From the NCBI GenBank assembly GCA_021018815.1, contig JAITYX010000008.1:3036001-3100000 (forward strand): a DNA stretch of 64,000 nucleotides, in the 5' to 3' direction. This document shows positions 1 through 12,096 of this stretch, piece by piece (positions within the stretch are counted from its first letter, which is position 1; each line of letters begins with the position of its first letter). Source of the stretch: Talinum fruticosum (Eukaryota > Streptophyta > Magnoliopsida > Caryophyllales > Talinaceae). Both the position numbers and the translations under genes were made by a program. Under the pieces are notes generated by a model. The model made no database searches. It was not told the DNA's origin and worked only from the letters and a program-made list of their open reading frames with translations.

Positions 1-565
1 AGTTGGATATTTGGCAATCTGTCATTGGCATGGGGAATCTTTACCAAATAAAAGGTGAACAAAAAAGACCGGATTCCCCAATCAAATGTTTTAAATTTGC
101 AGAAGAATGTTGTGTGAAAAAAATCAGTAGATAATTTATAAATTCGCTATTGGCTGTATACTCAAGAGAGGTGGTCCACTGTAAGAAGCTGAAATAAAAG
201 CCACACAACACAACAGGGCATGGCAAATCTGCCTACAAAGGAATTTAATTTATTATTTTGTCTCCACTATATGCTCTCATTTCAATTTTCAAGGTTCCTT
301 TTTTTAAAATTAAGCTTTTTTTCCTTTACTGTTTTTAGGTCATCTTTTATGTAAATTTGAAATAAAAGGGCAAAACGTAGTTTATGTATGTCATTTTTTA
401 AAAATCTTTCTAGTGTAGATTCCATGGACATATATTTTTCTATAAAACTATCAAAAATTTTACTAAACTTCATTATTTATAAAGTAATTAAAATTTTGAA
501 CTGAATCCGAATTTCCTGTGGATAGATGTGGAGGTTTCTTTACTCCTTGGAAGGGAAAGATAGTT

Positions 566-570
<5 letters not shown>

Positions 571-643
<73 letters not shown>
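571..643. repeat. (TA)n microsatellite
   Basis: Uninterrupted TA dinucleotide run of about 36 units. The apparent poly-Tyr-Ile open frame across it is an artefact of the repeat. Confidence 0.97.
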
Positions 644-645
<2 letters not shown>

Positions 646-873
646 ATTTTTAATATGCATTCTATAAAATTACCAAATAAAAAAATATAAACCAAATGCA
701 ATATAAATTTCACCCAATTAACAAGATAAAAACATATATATATTTTTTAGGTATGGTATGTCCCTTTCCAGATCTCTCCCATTTGGGCCCATCTACAAAA
801 CTCAAATAGATAGGGGCTTGAATGAGCTTTAGGAAGGGGAAGCCCAACAAGTTCCGGCCCATAAAAGTCTGTT

Positions 874-923
874 GAGTGACTATATATAGGAGTCGTATGA
901 GTGACTATATATAGGAGTCGTAT
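874..923. repeat. 25-bp direct tandem repeat, two copies
   Basis: Copies at 874-898 and 899-923 are identical and directly abutting. Each begins GAGTGACTATATATAGGAG. The TATATATA core gives two TATA-like stretches about 300 bp upstream of the first NDR1-like relic, but no gene start can be tied to them. Confidence 0.95.
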
Positions 924-1220
924 TTAGTATTTTAAATTTTTTTAAAAAATATTTCGTAATTTTTTTTTTGGATTTAAAGGACCTAATATACAACGACGGA
1001 GGTGAAATCAAATATGAGAGCTAATATATCGAAAATTTTTATCGTAACCATTAAATCAAGACTTAGTTGGTTCTAATATTATTATGAAGTATGATAAATT
1101 AGTTGTCCATTATTTGACGCTTTTCTTAATTTGCATTATTCCTCCCATAAATATAATTAAACTAGTTTTGTGATAAACAAAGGCTCCTAGTGAGTTGTGG
1201 CTCGTGGTGGCTGTGATTGG

Positions 1221-1800
1221 ATGATGGATTCAAAGAAGGCTAGCTTTCCTTTGCACTTGACCACTTCCCTCCCCGTCTCCCCAACCCGAAACTGCTCCAT
1301 CGGATATCGCCAGTGGCCGGAGAGCATATATCGACTTCAGCTGAACGGGAACCCGGGTTGGGGCATTACTGCTTGCTCTTGATATTCATAGCAGGGGCAG
1401 CAGCATTCGGGGTATGGCTCAGCTGCATATTCAGAAAGGTCCCTATCTGCTGGATCGAGCTGTTTGACGTTGTTGCCCCTAATGAAACCGCTAGTTCCTC
1501 CACTACCAGCCGCATAATTGTGTATGATATTAAGCTCAACGACAAGAACAGGGACAAGGGGTTTCTACGATGCCCTCAACTTCACCCTCTATTACAAGAA
1601 GCACTCTAACCTCAGCTTCGTCCCCTTTGGAAATGCCTATACTTTGACCCTTTCCACCAAGGGCGTCATAAGTATACTCACCGTGTAGGCCATCGTCAGC
1701 CCCTAGGGGCAATTTGGGAGAACCTTATTGCCGCCATGTCTTTCAGGGTGGAGATCAAGACCAAGGTCAGGTACAGCAGTGTTTATAGTTGATATACCTT
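1221..1800 (+). pseudogene. Decayed NDR1/HIN1-like (LEA_2) gene copy
   Basis: First and most degraded member of the tandem NDR1-like array. Fragments can be aligned by eye with the intact copy at 4143-4799: a membrane segment around 1375-1430 (LLLIFIAGAAAFGVWLS), then ELFDVVAPNET (matching QQFDVIAPNQT), and after a frame change near 1558-1565 a stretch matching NFTLYYKKHSNLSFVPFGNA. Downstream the frame breaks again, stops appear near 1686 and 1708, and similarity ends around 1770 before the C-terminal third. There is no convincing in-frame start joined to the membrane segment. It has several lesions, so I call it a pseudogene rather than a sequencing artefact. NDR1-family proteins are plasma-membrane components of plant immune signalling; no function is implied for this copy. 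Confidence 0.75.
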
Positions 1801-1902
1801 CACATTATCGTACAACGTTAAATATATCCTACACGTTGATCTTGTATAAAAAAATCCCAAATAATTGATCATGTGGGCTACTTGATGAGGTTTGAAATTT
1901 TC

Positions 1903-2165
1903 TTCCCATAATTAAACAAGTTGTATTATTAAGGCTTCTACTAATTACCTTAAGCTGTGATATGCTTAGCAGCCTGATAGAATAATTAACCATAAAATTC
2001 ATCTAAATTAGCTCACATATATAGAATAAGTCGTGATTATCTACTAACCCAAATCTTTAAGACCCACGTTTTTTAGAAAAAGAAAAAGAAAAAAAACTGT
2101 CAACTAGCACACATGTATATGTACACTACATTACTGAGCCTAACTCATAAGTCATAGTTGGTGCA
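1903..2165. repeat. Duplicated promoter segment of the NDR1-like array (copy 1)
   Basis: Resembles 3823-4030 in front of the third gene copy. Shared blocks include TTCTTCCCA.AATT.AACAAG, GCTTAGCAGCCTGAT, AACCATAAAATTCA and AAACTGTCAA, with small indels between them. It shows that each duplication unit, about 1.9 kb long, carried its own upstream region. Confidence 0.8.
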
Positions 2166-2220
2166 TAATCTACTAGCAAAAATTAGGAGCTCTTCGTCCT
2201 CCCCTCCCCCAAAAACCGCC

Positions 2221-2865
2221 ATGTCCGGAGACCGGAAATCGATTTCGGTGGGGCAATTGTTCCGGTTGTTGGTGTGCTTCTGCGGCATCTTGCTGTTCCT
2301 ATCAGGGGTGGCGGCTCTTTGCGTGTTCCTGATTTATATAACTACACCAAATCCATCCATCTACATCGAGCAGTTTGACGTCATTTCCCTGATCAAACTA
2401 GTAATTCCACCAACACCAGCCGCACCATCCGCTACGGTCTTAGGCTCCGGAACAACGAGAGGGACTCTGGGATCGACTACAACGCCCTCAACCTCACATT
2501 TTATTACAAAAGGCCCAACCTCAGTTTCGTTGCCATGGGAAATGCCCGTATTGACCCTTTCTACCAGGGGCTTCGTAGGAGTGTAGAACGTGCGGGACAG
2601 GTCCAGACCTCGGGGGTAGTTTGGGAAAGTTCCATTGCAGCGATGTTTTTCAAGGTTGAGCTGAGGACCACGGTGAAGCACTGGCTGAGTAGACGGCGAT
2701 ACTTAGCGGTCGGAGCTCAGGTGCAAGTTGACAATCAAGGGAGACTGACGAAGAAGAACAGAGGTAAGATCCTCACCGGAATCAGATCAGGGGGCAGGCA
2801 AGATCAACACTAATTCTTTTCGGTTTTGGGCCATTTTGGGCGTTTTCATCATCATTCATTTGTAG
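2221..2865 (+). CDS. NDR1/HIN1-like (LEA_2) protein, second tandem copy, frame interrupted
   Basis: ATG at 2221 follows a CT-rich leader and aligns with the start of the intact third copy. The frame opens with MSGDRKSISVGQLFRLL and a hydrophobic membrane segment. It is lost at the CCC run at 2387-2389, where the homologue implies one more C. The next frame carries the LEA_2-like body (LNLTFYYK, LSFVAMGNARI, VVWESSIAAM, AVGAQVQV) and is lost again at the G5 run near 2790, where the homologue has four G. Allowing both changes gives an uninterrupted frame to the TAG at 2863-2865, about 214 residues, with a C-terminal hydrophobic tail like its neighbour. The family is membrane-associated and includes NDR1, an integrator of disease-resistance signalling. 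The two compensating indels may be consensus errors or genuine inactivation; the sequence alone does not decide. Confidence 0.75.
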
Positions 2866-2965
2866 TAAATCCATAGGCTATAATGATCTCGGGCCGTATC
2901 TATTATTTCATGTTTGTATTGTATGATTGATTCATTGTATTTTTCGAGTTCCGGGTGCAATTTAT

Positions 2966-2968
<3 letters not shown>

Positions 2969-3011
<43 letters not shown>
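2969..3011. repeat. (TA)n microsatellite
   Basis: About 21 TA units, just downstream of the second NDR1-like gene. Confidence 0.95.
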
Positions 3012-3014
<3 letters not shown>

Positions 3015-3822
3015 CTGTACAAGAATGCAATTAATTGTGAGACATACGTCACTTACAAAGTGCGGATAAATAATTGTGTTCCTTGGCCTCTGTATTTGAG
3101 AGATATGCTGCTGCTGCTACTAATGAGACAAGACATGACCAAAACAAAAAGGGGCAGCAGAGACACATAACAACTGAGTTATCAGAAACATAATCAGCAG
3201 TCTAATTCATTTTATAATACCATTAAAAAAGTAAGCAGATAACTAATTATTATTATAGTTTAATTGATTAGATAATTATCACACCTGGATAGCTAATTAA
3301 TGATACACCATCCTACATGGCTGGCTGGCCCAAAGCGCACATCCGACAATAATACTGTATTGACCCTAATCTCATAAGCTAAATCAATAAATTATTAAAA
3401 GTACTTATAACTAACCTTGCTTGCTCCTTCACTCTCTCCACCCCTCCCCTCTCCTTAACAGTATGTTTGAATTTAATGAAGAGGAGAATGGAAGGGAAAG
3501 AATGGGAAGTAGGTGATAAACTTTTATCCCATTTGGATTAAGTATGTGTGAAAATACCGGGAATAGAAGAGAAGAAAACGAAAGAAGGTGATAAATTTTT
3601 ATCCCATTTAAATTCAATATAGGGGACAATGTACGATAATAAAAGATGTGAATTTATTAAAAATCTTCTCATATATTTCATTCACATATGTATATAATGG
3701 TTGGTTATCAGGTGGGCTATTATTCTAAACACATATGTATAAATAATGATTTTTTGATAGCATAAATAATAATGTTTTGGTCAATTATGTACATTTTGAA
3801 CAGCTATTTTGTATTTTTCTTC

Positions 3823-4030
3823 CCAGAATTCAACAAGTTGTGTCATTAAGAAAGAGTTGACGAAGGTGCTTAGCAGCCTGATGGAACAATTTACCATAAA
3901 ATTCACCAAAATTTTAAATATAAAACCAACCAATATTTTAAGACGACCCATGTTTTTAGAAAAGAAAAAACTGTCAAGTAGCATATATAACATTATTATC
4001 ACCAACTCATAATTCAAGTCATCCATGGTG
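3823..4030 (+). promoter_or_regulatory. Probable promoter of the third NDR1-like gene
   Basis: Duplicated counterpart of 1903-2165. It contains a TATA-like CATATATAAC near 3981-3990, about 155 bp upstream of the ATG at 4143, with a CT-rich leader following (CTTTCTCTCTCTTCCCC). The TATA assignment is by position and sequence only. Confidence 0.45.
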
Positions 4031-4142
4031 GATATGTAAAACTACTTCTACCCAAGATTTGGAGCTCAACCAGCACAAAAACCCAGAAGCTAGCAAGCTT
4101 CTTCACCCCTCCTTTCTCTCTCTTCCCCATCCCGCAGCCGCC

Positions 4143-4799
4143 ATGTCGGATGACCAAAAATCCTCGTCGGATGACCAGAAATCGATACCGGTAGGGCAGT
4201 TACTGAGAGTGTTGGGCCTCTTCCTGCTCCTATCAGCACTAGCCATTTTCATCGCCTTCCTGGTCTATATAACACCACCAATTCTATCCATCAATCTCCA
4301 GCAGTTTGACGTTATTGCCCCTAATCAAACTACTAATTCCGCCAATACCAGCGGCATTATCCACTGCGAGCTTCGTATCTGGAACAACCAGAAAAGAGGT
4401 GGGCTCGACTACAAGGCCCTCAACCTCACATTTTATTACAAGAAGCAGTCAAACCTCAGCTTCGTCCCCATCGGAAATGCCCGTATTGCTCCTTTCCGCC
4501 AGTGGTTTTCTGGGACTACAAAACGTACGGGAGAGGTTCAGACGGCAGGGGTAGTTTGGGAAAATTCTATCACAGCCATGGTTTTCAAGGTGGAGTTGAG
4601 GACCAAGGTGAAGTTCTGGCTAGGTAGATGGTACCACTTAGCGGTCGGAGCTCAGGTGCAAGTTAACGATCAAGGGAAATTGACTAAGAAGAATAGAGAT
4701 AAGACACTCACCAGAATTAAATCAGGGGCAGGCAAGATCAACACCAGTTCTTTTTGGTTTTGGGCCGTTTTTGGTGCTTCTATTATCTTTCATGTGTAA
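4143..4799 (+). CDS. NDR1/HIN1-like (LEA_2) membrane protein, intact third copy
   Basis: Intact single-exon frame of 218 residues. I choose the ATG at 4143 rather than the in-frame ATG at 4059 because the sequence from here (MSDDQKSSSDDQ) matches the start of copy two and sits in a better context after a CT-rich leader. Seen: hydrophilic N terminus, membrane segment about residues 20-43, then a LEA_2-like extracellular domain with several N-glycosylation sequons (NQT, NTS, NLT, NLS), conserved blocks LNLTFYYKK, NARIAPF and LAVGAQVQV, and a hydrophobic C-terminal tail (FWFWAVFGASIIFHV) that could be a GPI-attachment signal, as known for NDR1. NDR1-type proteins act at the plasma membrane in pathogen responses. 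The family placement is firm; orthology with NDR1 itself is inference. Confidence 0.88.
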   Translation: MSDDQKSSSDDQKSIPVGQLLRVLGLFLLLSALAIFIAFLVYITPPILSINLQQFDVIAPNQTTNSANTSGIIHCELRIWNNQKRGGLDYKALNLTFYYKKQSNLSFVPIGNARIAPFRQWFSGTTKRTGEVQTAGVVWENSITAMVFKVELRTKVKFWLGRWYHLAVGAQVQVNDQGKLTKKNRDKTLTRIKSGAGKINTSSFWFWAVFGASIIFHV

Positions 4800-4901
4800 A
4801 TCATCGTGCTAATGTACACTTGATCGATCAGGTTTCATCTATTTCATGTCTGTATTGCTACATAATCATCAATCCTCCTTTCATCTTCTGCTGGTTCAAT
4901 T

Positions 4902-4982
4902 CAGGTTTTGTACATTACATCAGGAATATGTGAACTGTAATCCAGGTTTTGTATATTACATCAGGAATATGTGAACTGTAAT
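4902..4982. repeat. 40-bp tandem duplication in the 3' flank of the NDR1-like gene
   Basis: Copies at 4902-4941 and 4943-4982 differ at one or two positions and are separated by a single C. Each runs CAGGTTTTGTA.ATTACATC and ends TGTGAACTGTAAT. Probably a replication-slippage duplication in the 3' UTR or just past it. Confidence 0.93.
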
Positions 4983-5329
4983 TCTTGTCAAGTATATGTG
5001 AAAAATAATCATCCAAACTATGATTAAGCAGAAGGAGATCAATAGCACATGGACATCCAAATCAACAAAAGATTTATTCATATCAAGTCAAAGGTTCTGA
5101 CAACTCACCAACATATACATTCCTATAAAAACAGAACAGAGAAGGTTTAAATAAAAGAACATCAGTCACAGACACAATCCCTATACCCATTGAGGCACAG
5201 AAATGCTATGGAAACATACATCACTGCTTCGAGTCTCCTTTTAACCCTCCAAGACTGCCGTGTTGAGGGCCAAGTAAAACTAAGCTCTCGACATTGATGC
5301 CCCACATAAAATCGTCCTTAAGAATTGAT

Positions 5330-6240
5330 AAGTTCACATTTCCTGCTCTTGGTATCAAATGATAAAAAGTTTCTCCCCTTGCTCAAGTACAACTTGACCA
5401 TTCACCCGAACATATTGAACGTATGTGAGGTCATCGCAGCTGATACTAAGAACTTCTCTCCAGGACTCCACTATGCCGCATTCTTCCATCACCCACAGGG
5501 AACAATATGTATAATCGGTACAAGCTTAAATAACACCTAAATAATCCTTGCCTTGGAGGCATATGGTGATAGGAGAAAACAAGCAATCCTTGCAGTATTG
5601 GACCATGTCCTCTCCAAAAGAATTTCAACAAATTCTTTATGAGCCAAATTAAATGTCAAAATCAACTTGCCACAAGTCCAATAAATCAAACCCTCCACGT
5701 CTTGTGCTCTAGGGAAACTTGAACAGTAAACAGGCAATGAAAATGTAGTTATAGGCTTCCAAGTGCCAACATGAAGCGAATCAATGTAAACGCAATGAGA
5801 GGACCATTCAGCATGAAACACTAAAACAACCTTGTAGTCATTGCTGGAAGGATCAAGTCCAAACCCAACACTGAAATGTAACTTTTCAGTACATACATGA
5901 GGGAAATCGATCACCAAGGATTTTCTTTGAGACGGATTCCAGATAGTTAAATAGTTCATGGCTTTCGAATAACAACGAAAGCACATGATACCATCACAAA
6001 AACCCACCAATTGAACCACAGAATCAACAGGGTAATCAAAGTCACAAAGCTCGTTCAATGTAAACCCATCATCGCAATCTGCATAGAATTTAAGCTCTTC
6101 CCAGCAAAGGTAAAAGGGATAGGCTTTTGGCACGACATTTCCCTGCTGAGAGCCCTTTGATTATTGAGTTGGGTAGAAATGAAATACGAGCTACTGATTA
6201 CAGACTGCCATGATTTGCAAACTGACATACATTGGTACCA
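5330..6240 (-). pseudogene. F-box/FBA-type gene relic
   Basis: Reading leftward, the relic begins within the end of an F-box (CMSVCKSWQSVISSSYFIS, 6228-6172), continues in a second frame through an FBA-like domain (LVGFCDGIMCF, LTIWNPSQRKSLV, VGFGLDPSSNDYKVV, GTWKPITTF, DVEGLIYW) and changes frame again near 5545. It then carries an in-frame TAA near 5520 before a last recognisable block (LWVMEECGIVESWREVL, about 5490-5440) and a RVNGQVVLE-like end. The first 20 or so residues of the F-box are missing: upstream of 6240 the DNA becomes AT-rich without similarity. At least two frame changes, one stop and the 5' truncation make this a true pseudogene. Its closest visible relative is the neighbouring gene at 6900-7984. 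Confidence 0.85.
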
Positions 6241-6899
6241 AATTAAAACAAAAATAAATATGTATTTTTGTTACAAACACCTTTAAATGTCTTGTATGAC
6301 TCTTCGCTCAACTGAAAAAAAGGTTTGACTCAATAGTATAATGGTAGTACGATTTGTAAATTGTGTAATTTCTCATTGTTATAAAATTACATTTATAATA
6401 CATCCTCACTAATAGGATTGATCAAATTAACATATCATTTTATTATTGCAGGCGAAGTCAATAAATATTAAATCTTTATAAGTGATAATTAACCATTGAA
6501 AATTTAGTCATTTAAAATGAGACAAGAAGATCAGCGGCAGCCAAGATCAACATCTTTCGTTCAAAATATGATTAAGAGGAAAGAGATCAATACCACATGA
6601 ACATGCAAAATAAGAAACGATCCTTCTGTCAGCATGGTTTATTGACAAAACTTGGATGATTTTTACGCTCTAGAGCCAAGATTCATTGGTCAATCAATAA
6701 ACTGTAGAAGGAAAAAGAATCGTAAAGATTTATTTATAAGAAACTCATGAGGTCAAAGGTCGTGACAACTCACTTACATATACTGCTGTAGAAACAGAAC
6801 AGAGCAGATTTAAAGCAGATTCAAGATAATCCTTATTCCCCATTAAGGAACAGCATAGAAGTTGCAAGTCATGGAAACTTACATAACAGTTTCGAGTCT

Positions 6900-7984
6900 C
6901 TATATAATCCTCCTCCTTTCCGAAGAGTCAGGCTGCAAATCGAGTGAAATTAAGTTCTCCAAATACAGATAATAATGTCTTCGAGGATAACCCATGCCTC
7001 TACGCACGGGATTAAAAGTTATTAGAACTTGTTCCCCTATCTCGAATACAACTTCATCATTCACCCTATCATGGTGAACACGCTGGAAGTCATCAAAATT
7101 CATTACGAGGAATTCTCTCCAAGACTTCGGATTCCCATATTCCTCCATTATCCACAGGTAAGAACGTGCACGATCAGAGCAACAAATACCCACAAAGTCC
7201 TTCCCATGCCGGAAGATGGGGAAAGGAGAAACCAAGCATAATGTGTATTGTCTGAGCATGGCCTCTGGAAGAGAAATTTCCCCGAATTCTTCACGAGCCA
7301 GATTGAATGTCACAATCGATTCGGAAGAAGGCCAATAGAGCAAGCCCTCCACATGTTCCCCTTCGTGGGAAATCCAAGGGGACTCAGCGGGCAGTAAAAA
7401 GTAGTAGCTACTGGCTTCCAAGTGCGCTCACGGAGCGAATAAACATAAACTCGAAGAGATAAATTTTCATCTTCAGAAACCGAAACAAGCTTGTAGTCGT
7501 TGCTGGAAGAATCGAATCCAAACCCAATAAAGAAAGGATGCCGATGATAAGGTAAATTGAGCACCAAGGATTTTTTCTGAGACGGGTTCAATATAGTTAC
7601 ATGGGGTTGCATATGACAATTAAAAGACTCGATGCACATCATACCATCACAACAACCCACCAATCGCGTCAGAGAATGTTCAGGGAAATCAAATTCATGA
7701 AGCTCCTTCAATATGAACCCATCATCGCTAAAAGTATAGAATTTAAGGTACCATTTTTTGGAAACGTCCCGTGAACCTTCCTCCCAGGTACAATAAACAG
7801 GACCGGTTTTTTGCAGAAAATTTCTCCTGCTAAGAGCCTTGTGATGGTTGAGATGGGTGGAAATGAAATAACTAGTAGTGATTAGAGAATACCATAATCT
7901 GCAGACTGACATACATCGGTATAGAGATTTAACGGGTAATCGCTTCAGGATTTCAACAAGTAATTCCTCTAGTAACCTAAGCAT
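6900..7984 (-). CDS. F-box protein with FBA (F-box associated) domain, one frameshift
   Basis: ATG at 7984 (MLRLLEELLVEILKRLPVKS) opens a canonical F-box at residues 1-42, the segment that binds the SKP1 adaptor of SCF ubiquitin ligases. An FBA type 1-like domain follows: LVGCCDGMMC, VTILNPSQKKSLV, IGFGFDSSSNDYKLV, RTWKPVATTF, then VEGLLYW, VTFNLAREEF, YLWIMEEYGNPKSWREF. The frame is lost near 7358-7361, a G4 run on the coding strand where the pattern of the adjacent relic implies G5. Adding that base gives one frame of about 361 residues, the usual F-box/FBA length. This family expands rapidly in plants, so loss of function is possible, but a single homopolymer lesion also fits consensus error. 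The substrate cannot be predicted. Confidence 0.8.
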
Positions 7985-9907
7985 GTTTTTCACAACTCTT
8001 CAAATTAGAATTGAGATGATCTAATTAGAGGGAAAAGAAACGTAACCGGACCAAAATGCAGGGAAGTCCCACAAAGAAGCCGCTAGCGATTAGGGTTTAA
8101 GGGATCAAGGATCTGATTTAAATATAGAAGTTAGAGGTGATCTTAGGATCTGGGATTTTCCCTACTCACAAAAATTTTAATATTGTGAAATTTTTTAATA
8201 ATGAGAGTTTGTAGATTTTCTGTTATTGTAAATGGAAATAGTCGGGAATTCTAAAACCGGGGAATTCGTTGAGTAGAGCTGATCACATGGGCCTACTTGA
8301 TCTTTTCCTCTTAGCACAGGTAGCGGCCCAAACATTATTTTCATTTTGAATTTAGAATGGAGGCCCAATTTTAATATGGAAAAAATAACTTAATTTAATT
8401 TAATCTAATAGATAATTGGATATTTCTCCCCCTTCTTCCGCTCTCAAACCCAAATAATAATAATGTATTATAAATTCAAATCTATGGTATTGAAATTTCA
8501 GTAATTAAACTTAGTTTATACTTTTAGGGGGCATTTGATATCATATATCCCCATATCCGACCGACTAAGAGATTTTGGTACCTATAAATTATAATCACGT
8601 TCTTATTTTGTCCATAATACTCAATAATAACATTTTAAAACGATAGAGTATTCAATATTTATCAAAACTTTTCAAGAAAACATCGCAAAAGTTTTATCGA
8701 GGAGAAAACATTAAACAGTTACTCCGAGAAACATATCATGTTTGATATTTAAAAGCCTCACCAACTACGCTTCCGTTTTCGTAGACAACTTTGTGAATAA
8801 GATTCTTATAGAATGGTCAATTTTCGGGTTGAGAAGACTGATTGGATTAATTAATCTCCTCTAGTGACTAATATAAGATTAATTAAGTATGATGGACTAA
8901 TTAAGCCAATAATCTATGCATAAATAAATATTAAATATCCTCTCTCTTGTTGCTGTCTTCTGTTTCTAGCCTAGCCCTTTGATTAAAGCTGTTGATTACG
9001 ACATTTTATGATAATATTTAAAAACAACTCTTAGGCCTACTCTCTACCTTTTCTTGTAAATCCAGGAAATTAAATTCTCCTCCAATTATTTAATTTAAGA
9101 TTCTTTTTATTTTTTATGTTAAACAAAAACCCTTTTTCATCCGATTCATAATCACCCCAAGCAAAAATACAAGCTGCCCCTACTCTAAAACATTCATAGA
9201 CACAAATGCCTTTTCTAATTTGAATATATATTCTAATGGGTATTTCTTATAGATAAAGTCACATAAAACCATCATTTATTTCTATTTTCGGTTTATTTCC
9301 GTTCGCTTACGTCGTTTTTTCTCTTTTTGTTACTCGTTTTTGTTTCTTATGTAACTTTAAATAGGTTCTCTCTTGGAAACATTTTAACTAACAGTGAAGT
9401 TTAGGGAGAAAATTGAATATTCTAATACGATGAGAAATTAGTAAAATTGAAATTAAAAATGTCGCTTTCAGAATGTCATATTCGAAACTTATCTTATAAT
9501 AGACCCACATTGATTGATAAGATTAGAAAAACTAATATGGCTAAATAATAACCTAGGGCTGAATAAGACCTTATCTATACTCTTCTGGGCACCAATAATA
9601 TGTTTGTGAGAATACAAGGGCACACATGCAAATTGAAAACGTTATTCAACTTGGAACTCTCCTTTTCATAGATGCTCCAATCATTCAACCTTTTTTCGTC
9701 CCTCTGAAAGTGATTTTAGACCATTTATAGCTTTTCATTTTTCCCTACATAATTTTCAATTTTAGGTTGGTCATTTCATCATTGGTCTATATTTCTGGTA
9801 AATTATAGCGGTAATACCTCATTTTTGAAAAAATTATATAGATGACATGACAATATGAAGTAAATATCAACTGCTAAAAGAGCGTTTCGATAATTGAAAG
9901 TCCTTAC

Positions 9908-9908
9908 A

Positions 9909-9948
<40 letters not shown>
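9908..9948. repeat. (AAT)n microsatellite
   Basis: About 13 AAT units; the poly-Asn frame reading through it is an artefact. Confidence 0.95.
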
Positions 9949-12045
9949 TAATTGTGCATTACTCGGTCACGTTAAATCATTTTCTGTTGTCCCTTGGCAT
10001 AAAGGAACATGATACTTTATTTGTGCATAAAAAGTATAGTAAATTTTTACTTACGTTGTGTCGTATGAAGTTAGTTTTATTTGCACTCCGATAGTTAAGT
10101 TCCGATTATATTTTAGGTGAATAATCTTAATTAATACAAATACTTATAAGGTTATTTATCTTTCTTATAGTGTCTAATTATATAAAGTAATATTTAAGAT
10201 AACATTCCGTCCTACCCTCCCAGCTTTATAGAACAAGTAGTAAAAAGAGTATATACTTTCTTTTTGTGCTAAACGAGAAGTGCCCCGCAATTAAATTGCG
10301 AGGGTTGGGGGTTTGAGAGGAGCTGTTAGGGTCCTAGAGCATCTAGATCAATCATTTTATGTACTTTCTTCTAATGAAAGCGATTGTGTTACATATGTCT
10401 AACCCCTATTGTACAGACGAGAATTATATTTGTATATTTTAGCGTAATATATTTTTATATTGAATGAATATTTTTATACACTTGTATGCATGTTTTGAAG
10501 TGGTGTAGAGAATTTTATCATCATCTTACCTTTGATTAACGAATTAATCTAAAGCAATGAGCAATTATTCTACTTCTTAAATGATTGGATTTTTCTTCCC
10601 TTTTGCCCCATCGTTCAATTCAAAAATCAAAAAAAAAAAAAAAAAGGTTGAAGAAACTTTCTCAAGTTTGGTCAATTTTCTGATTTGTATTATCAGATTC
10701 TTCAATCCCAAAAAAACACATCTAAACTTTGTCTTTATGGAAAGACAAATGAGTTATAGATATAAATCATCCAAAGCTACCTTTTCTTGCAATTTACTCT
10801 TAAAACACATTATATCTCTCCATTTGTCGCACAACTATCAAGTTTTATACTTTCTTTTCCCCCACGTTTAAGCACACACCATTTTTTTACCCCAGAAAAA
10901 AAAAAAAAAGATGTGGGAATGGAACCTCATCTTTTTTTTCTGTTTTTTTTTTTTTAAACAAGTGGGAGCATTTCTTTTTCCTTTTACTTCTTTTTAAAAA
11001 AATGAATCATAAGTGGGACTCGGCTAAATGCCAATACGAACTTATCCCCTCTAGCGTGAAACCATATGAACCCTGATTCTTATTATGTCCAGATCGATAT
11101 ATATATTCTCTTTGTTGTTCGACGATCTTATTTAAAATTTCGTTTTTAAATATAGGAGGATGGATAGATTATGTGGTTCTCTCTTATGAGGAATAGTGAA
11201 ACAAAGCATGCACTATAGGCAACAAAGTGGAGAATGCAAATTTTGGTGATTGATTGGTAAGGTAGGTAGCCAGGTTCATGCATGGTATCTTCCTCGATCT
11301 CCTTTCCACTGTTGGGCTGGAGTGTGAGCAGTTGAGATTCTATAAAAATAAAATTAAATAAATAAATAAAAATTTGATAAAATGTTTTGCGGTCCTTAAA
11401 TTTTAATTTTATCTTCTTTGGGTGCACAAGGTAGTAAATGTCACTTTCTAGAGGCCTGTCCAGAAGGGTTATTATCAATCCCACACCCATTTTGGTTGTT
11501 TGAAGAATCATGGCATTACCCACTACTCACTGTTTTTCCCTAATTATTAGTTCTATTACGACATGTTAATCAAGAGAAATTGTTCTTATTTCATTCCATA
11601 GTTGTTGTTGTTGATGATCATGATGATATCCCGTCTACAGTTCGAGACTCGGTCCAATTTGTCTTAATTCGCTAAGCTGTCTACTCGGTTCTAATCATAT
11701 TAGAAAATTTATATCGTCAACCAATTATTGTTGTCATATATTTTACATCTATCTGCTAATCAACTACAGTCACTATAAAATAACTTATATAAATAAGATC
11801 AATTCATTAATATATATAATGACAATTTAATTCATTTTTTATATATGAGGATGAAGCATGGAAGAAAAGAAAGGCAAAAAAATTAATTATTATAAATGAC
11901 TGAACGTTATTAATACATACGTGGTGGACCTTAAACCACCCATGAAAAGTGCCAATAGGGTTTGGTGGTGTGCCCCGAGACTTATTCATAGATTCTAGAT
12001 GTTGGATCTTAGGCAACAAATTAAATTAAATTCTTCTTAATTAGC

Positions 12046-12049
<4 letters not shown>

Positions 12050-12092
<43 letters not shown>
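12050..12092. repeat. (TA)n microsatellite
   Basis: About 21 TA units. Confidence 0.95.

Positions 12093-12096
<4 letters not shown>

Larger units (their letters stand above)
1..1190. other. AT-rich intergenic DNA, no gene seen
   Basis: I see no coding region with family resemblance. The stretch holds a 73-bp (TA)n tract at 571-643 and a perfect 25-bp tandem duplication at 874-923. The short open frames here are low-complexity or lack codon structure. Confidence 0.7.

Noticed and set aside
463..660. Open frame of alternating Tyr-Ile across a (TA)n tract
   Set aside because: Pure microsatellite translation; the same applies at 2955-3170, 14444-14665 (poly-Ile) and 9894-10094 (poly-Asn).
11146..11523. 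125-codon minus-strand frame
   Set aside because: Runs through A/T-rich low-complexity DNA with no motif.
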